From Chitinophaga filiformis (GTDB lineage Bacteria; Bacteroidota; Bacteroidia; Chitinophagales; Chitinophagaceae): a stretch of DNA of 64,000 nucleotides. The notes beneath the pieces were generated by a model. It did not search any database. It was not told the origin of the DNA and saw only the letters and a list, made by a program, of their open reading frames with translations. The stretch is taken from positions 1,442,221 to 1,506,220 of the forward strand of contig NZ_FNBN01000001.1 in assembly GCF_900102545.1 (NCBI RefSeq). The letters run 5' to 3'. This document shows, one piece after another, positions 61,435-64,000 of this stretch. Position numbers and translations under genes: made by a program. Every line of letters starts with the position of its first letter. Position 1 is the stretch's first letter.

Positions 61435-61649
61435 AGTCAGAAGGATTTAGAAACGCAATGCGTTGAAAACAGAGAATACGTCTGCCATAGTACTACCAGG
61501 CATAGTGACGGTACTCCTGTTAAGTGAATGAAATATGGATAATAGTAAATGAAGCGCAGTATGATGCGCCCGGAAAGTGAAGAATATGCGTTAGCAGCAT
61601 GTCTTGAATGCCTTCTCAGGCAATCAACGAGGGCTAAAGCATAATACTA

Positions 61650-61940
61650 TTAACAGTTGGGTGGGGGACAGTGGATCTCGCGGGCAGGACTCTGGGGAAT
61701 TTCCGCAAAGAAGTTATAATGAAGACTTTTTACCAGTAACGAAGGTTCAAACTGGAGGGTATTGTCATGCTTCAGGAACTTTAATTCCTTACCCAGTTTT
61801 ACCAGATCTCCGCAACCACCATCTTCTACAGGATGTTCTTCGACGATCTGATTATTGAACAATAGCCTCCCCATCTCCTTGATTGGAAGGAGCTGTGTGC
61901 ACATCAGTGCCAGGAGGAATATGCCAATAATTCTTTTCAT
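61650..61940 (-). CDS. Small secreted cysteine-containing protein of unknown function
   Basis: 96 aa from ATG 61940 (MKRIIGIFLLALMCTQLLP); an exact -7 box at 61950-61957 excludes the start 4 codons upstream. A signal-like hydrophobic stretch is followed by IKEMGRLLFNNQIVEEH, a cysteine in EDGGCGD and a C-terminal CPPPNC. The Cys/His/Asp content suggests metal or disulfide chemistry, but no family is recognised with certainty. It precedes the SulP-carbonic anhydrase pair on the same strand at 215 bases. Confidence 0.7.
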   Translation of the reverse strand: MKRIIGIFLLALMCTQLLPIKEMGRLLFNNQIVEEHPVEDGGCGDLVKLGKELKFLKHDNTLQFEPSLLVKSLHYNFFAEIPQSPAREIHCPPPNC

Positions 61941-61949
61941 CGTTCCGTA

Positions 61950-61957
61950 CAAAAATA
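61950..61957 (-). promoter_or_regulatory. -7 promoter box of the 96-aa secreted protein
   Basis: Minus strand TATTTTTG, an exact match, ending 9 bases before the ATG at 61940. No good -33 TTG at 19 bases. Confidence 0.4.
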
Positions 61958-62182
61958 GGTAAGCCGAAGTCGACTTTGTAAATATACCATTTAAAAAAAT
62001 GTTAAATCACCTTTTATGATGAATGGCTGTAACCTATAAGGTTCAATTTCAGAGCATTCTCTGGCAAACCAGGGCTTTTTTCACTTCAGCACGGTCCTGC
62101 TTCTTTAGTCTTATTCTAATGCCAGTCCGCTCTGAGTTTCATCAGTCTTCTATATCTCCATATCGCTATACCGTCATCTGGA

Positions 62183-62239
62183 TATCACTTTACCGGCATA
62201 TCTATATCCCTTCGATATAGATATGCCGGTGAAATGATA
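62183..62239. repeat. 26-bp inverted repeat (long hairpin) upstream of padR
   Basis: Left arm 62183-62208 and right arm 62214-62239 pair in 24 of 26 positions around a CCTTC loop; the core is ACCGGCATATCTATATC and its complement. A further partial copy (ATGCCGGTAAAATGATGAAG) follows at about 62245. The surrounding 678-base gap (61953-62630) has no gene. The structure has no U-tract, so it is not a typical terminator. Confidence 0.7.
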
Positions 62240-62532
62240 TGGAAATGCCGGTAAAATGATGAAGACAGTACGAGGAAGGATGCAATAAATAAGCATTCTC
62301 AATGAGATGTCTTTGCAAATTCCTTAATTATAAAGGAATTAATACTGGGGGTCTGGTGGTTCAGGAAAAATACCTACTTGGTACGTTCATACCGTTCTAA
62401 TACCATTCATCACAAAAGGAAAATTTTTTAATCAGGCGAGAAGTGGTCCCCAATGCCCTGCCATGGCTGGATTTGGAGATTAACTGCGGTAATATCTAAA
62501 GCAAGTTATTTTGTTTTCTATGGTATTGTGTA

Positions 62533-62562
62533 TTGCATAGTAGTATAAAGTTCCTATCTTTA
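62533..62562 (+). promoter_or_regulatory. Promoter of the padR gene
   Basis: TTG at 62533-62535, 19 bases, TATCTTTA at 62555-62562 (seven of eight -7 positions). The transcript would have a leader of about 60 bases. Confidence 0.5.
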
Positions 62563-62630
62563 CACTGTAAATATCAAAAACCACCATTAGAAATGTACAA
62601 GTATCATTTTATTCATAAAGCTCACTTGCC

Positions 62631-62957
62631 ATGAATATAGATAACACACAGTCACAGATGAGAAAAGGGGTGCTGGAATTCTGCATTCTCTCAGTCATCA
62701 AGCAAGGAGAAGCTTATCCTTCAGACATTATAGAAAAAATGAAAGAGGCGAAGCTGGACATCCTGGAGGGCACCCTTTACCCGCTACTCACACGACTTAA
62801 AAACGCAGAATTGCTCTCTTACCGATGGGTCGAAAGCAGTTCAGGACCGCCCAGGAAATATTTTTCCATGACCGAAAAGGGAGAATTGTTCTACAAGGAA
62901 CTGGAAGCAACCTGGAACGAGCTGGCGAATGCGGTCACACAGCTCACAAGTAATTAA
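62631..62957 (+). CDS. PadR-family transcriptional regulator
   Basis: 108-aa winged-helix repressor (MRKGVLEFCILSVIKQGEAYPSDIIEKMKEA, LEGTLYPLLTRLKNAELLSYRW, PPRKYFSMTEKGEL). PadR proteins sense small molecules or envelope stress. It is 43 bases upstream of a PspC-domain gene on the same strand; PadR-PspC pairs are common in Bacteroidota, so the PspC protein is the likely target. Confidence 0.93.
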   Translation: MNIDNTQSQMRKGVLEFCILSVIKQGEAYPSDIIEKMKEAKLDILEGTLYPLLTRLKNAELLSYRWVESSSGPPRKYFSMTEKGELFYKELEATWNELANAVTQLTSN

Positions 62958-63000
62958 CAAACTACCATCCAATAACCAAAACCTAAAATAGAGACTCGAA

Positions 63001-64000
63001 ATGAAAAAGATTATTAACATAAACCTGGCAGGCCGCCTCATAGCTATAGAAGATAGCGCATATGAGATTTTGCGGCAATACCTGGATAGTCTGACGCGGT
63101 ATTTTGCCCGCGAAGAGGGTGGGGATGAAATTGTGAGTGATATCGAGAGCCGCATAGCGGAACTGTTCCTGAATAAATTAAAAACGACCCATTGTATCAC
63201 TGATGAGGATGTACAATCTGTGAAAGCAGCTATGGGCACTCCTGAGCAGTTTGACGAGGCCGAAGAAGGCAGTCAGAAGCAGGCTCCTGCAAACGATCCG
63301 GTATATGATAGTATACGCCCGCGTAAGAGACTGTACCGCGATCCGGACAGTAAAGTACTGGGCGGCGTGTGCGGAGGCCTGGGTGCTTACCTGAACGTAG
63401 ACCCGGTGGTATTCCGTATCATATTTGCCCTCCTGGCCATCGGTGGCTTTGGTACCGGCATCCTTGTATACTTTATCCTCTGGGTAGTAACTCCCGAAGC
63501 CAACACTGCAGCTGAAAAGCTGCAGATGAGGGGCGAGAAGGTAGATGTGCATAACATCAGAACTACCGTACAGGATGAGCTCAACGCGGCAAAAGGTCAT
63601 CTGAAGAACTTCGGAAATGACGTAAGAAATTTTTCCCAGGGCCGCGGAAGACAATTTGGAAGTGATATAGAAAGGATTTTTCGCAACCTCTTTGAAGGAT
63701 TAGGAAAAGTCCTGCTGTTACTGACCAAGGGATTCTTTTATTTTCTTGCGGTAGTGATCCTGCTTTCCCTCATCGGTGTAGGAATTGCCATCACCGCATC
63801 TTCTGCGGCCCTCTTCCCACTTAAGAACCTGATACTGGCTGGTCCCTTACAGAACCTGCTGCTGTGGGTGTCTATATTATTCCTGATCGGTATTCCCATT
63901 GTGGCGCTGATCATATTCTTTGTCCGCAAAGCAACCGGCATAAAAGAAGCCAACCGCTATGTAGGGTATACCCTCAGCCTGCTCTGGTTTGCAGGATTGA
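63001..64000 (+). CDS. PspC domain protein, 3' end outside window
   Basis: Open from ATG 63001 to the window end (333 codons visible). N-terminal cytoplasmic region (about 1-100; MKKIININLAGRLIAIED, with a helical HAAS-like part DSAYEILRQYLDSL), then a PspC domain (about 104-165; RLYRDPDSKVLGGVCGGLGAYLNVDP, TGILVYFILWVVTPEA) and further transmembrane segments (about 240-320). PspC domains belong to the phage-shock/envelope-stress response. Preceded by its probable PadR regulator. The C-terminal part is cut off by the window end. Confidence 0.9.
   Translation, partial: MKKIININLAGRLIAIEDSAYEILRQYLDSLTRYFAREEGGDEIVSDIESRIAELFLNKLKTTHCITDEDVQSVKAAMGTPEQFDEAEEGSQKQAPANDPVYDSIRPRKRLYRDPDSKVLGGVCGGLGAYLNVDPVVFRIIFALLAIGGFGTGILVYFILWVVTPEANTAAEKLQMRGEKVDVHNIRTTVQDELNAAKGHLKNFGNDVRNFSQGRGRQFGSDIERIFRNLFEGLGKVLLLLTKGFFYFLAVVILLSLIGVGIAITASSAALFPLKNLILAGPLQNLLLWVSILFLIGIPIVALIIFFVRKATGIKEANRYVGYTLSLLWFAGL

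Overview
The window looks like a chromosomal segment of a Bacteroidota bacterium, most likely a Chitinophaga-like member of the Chitinophagaceae. The evidence is a lipoprotein Omp85 of the TamL type beside tamB, DUF2480 and other Bacteroidota-restricted families, a YbeY with the lineage-typical loss of the third histidine, promoters of the TTTG-N19-TAnnTTTG type, and an almost complete lack of Shine-Dalgarno sequences. The segment starts inside gltD and ends inside a PspC-domain gene. I see no insertion sequence, prophage or CRISPR array.

Layout. 0-11 kb: gltD (5' end missing), two small secreted proteins of unknown function, the tamB-tamL envelope-assembly operon and an RlpA-like lipoprotein. 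11-17 kb: a DJ-1/PfpI protein, a lone imelysin-like domain, CorA, DUF2480 and a PpiD/SurA-type periplasmic foldase. 17-24 kb has the features of a replication-origin-proximal region: a DnaA-box-rich spacer between ppiD and nadA, a 164-bp-period tandem array behind nadA, two identical perfect parS palindromes (one right behind ybeY, one in front of mnmG), and between them a repeat-rich 1.3-kb spacer with 11-bp phased AT-rich repeats. 26-29 kb: a secreted lactonase-fold protein, a small acidic protein and cardiolipin synthase.

29-41 kb is the most system-like block. A 1,555-residue DUF4011/SF1 helicase/REase-like/DUF3320 protein runs stop-to-stop into an oppositely oriented five-gene operon (SWIM zinc finger, DUF5691, MoxR AAA+ ATPase, DUF5682, VWA). 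This resembles the MoxR-VWA ternary systems proposed to act in biological conflict. 41-49 kb is metabolic and regulatory (CruF-like membrane protein with an MHS transporter, rpiA, ICMT-like methyltransferase, sulfurtransferase, DUF885 peptidase, AraC and Crp/Fnr regulators). 50-52 kb holds a two-gene islet (DUF488 fusion plus a putative dual-OB protein) beside a tRNA-Phe gene. 52-64 kb carries DUF3050, recQ, kdsD-manC (envelope sugar precursors), a methionine-type aminotransferase, a carbonic anhydrase-SulP pair, and a PadR-PspC pair.

Together the genes are mostly housekeeping and envelope functions. The novelty lies in the origin/partition neighbourhood, the 29-41 kb NTPase cluster, the islet next to tRNA-Phe, and several structured intergenic repeats. 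All calls come from reading the sequence; no database search was run.
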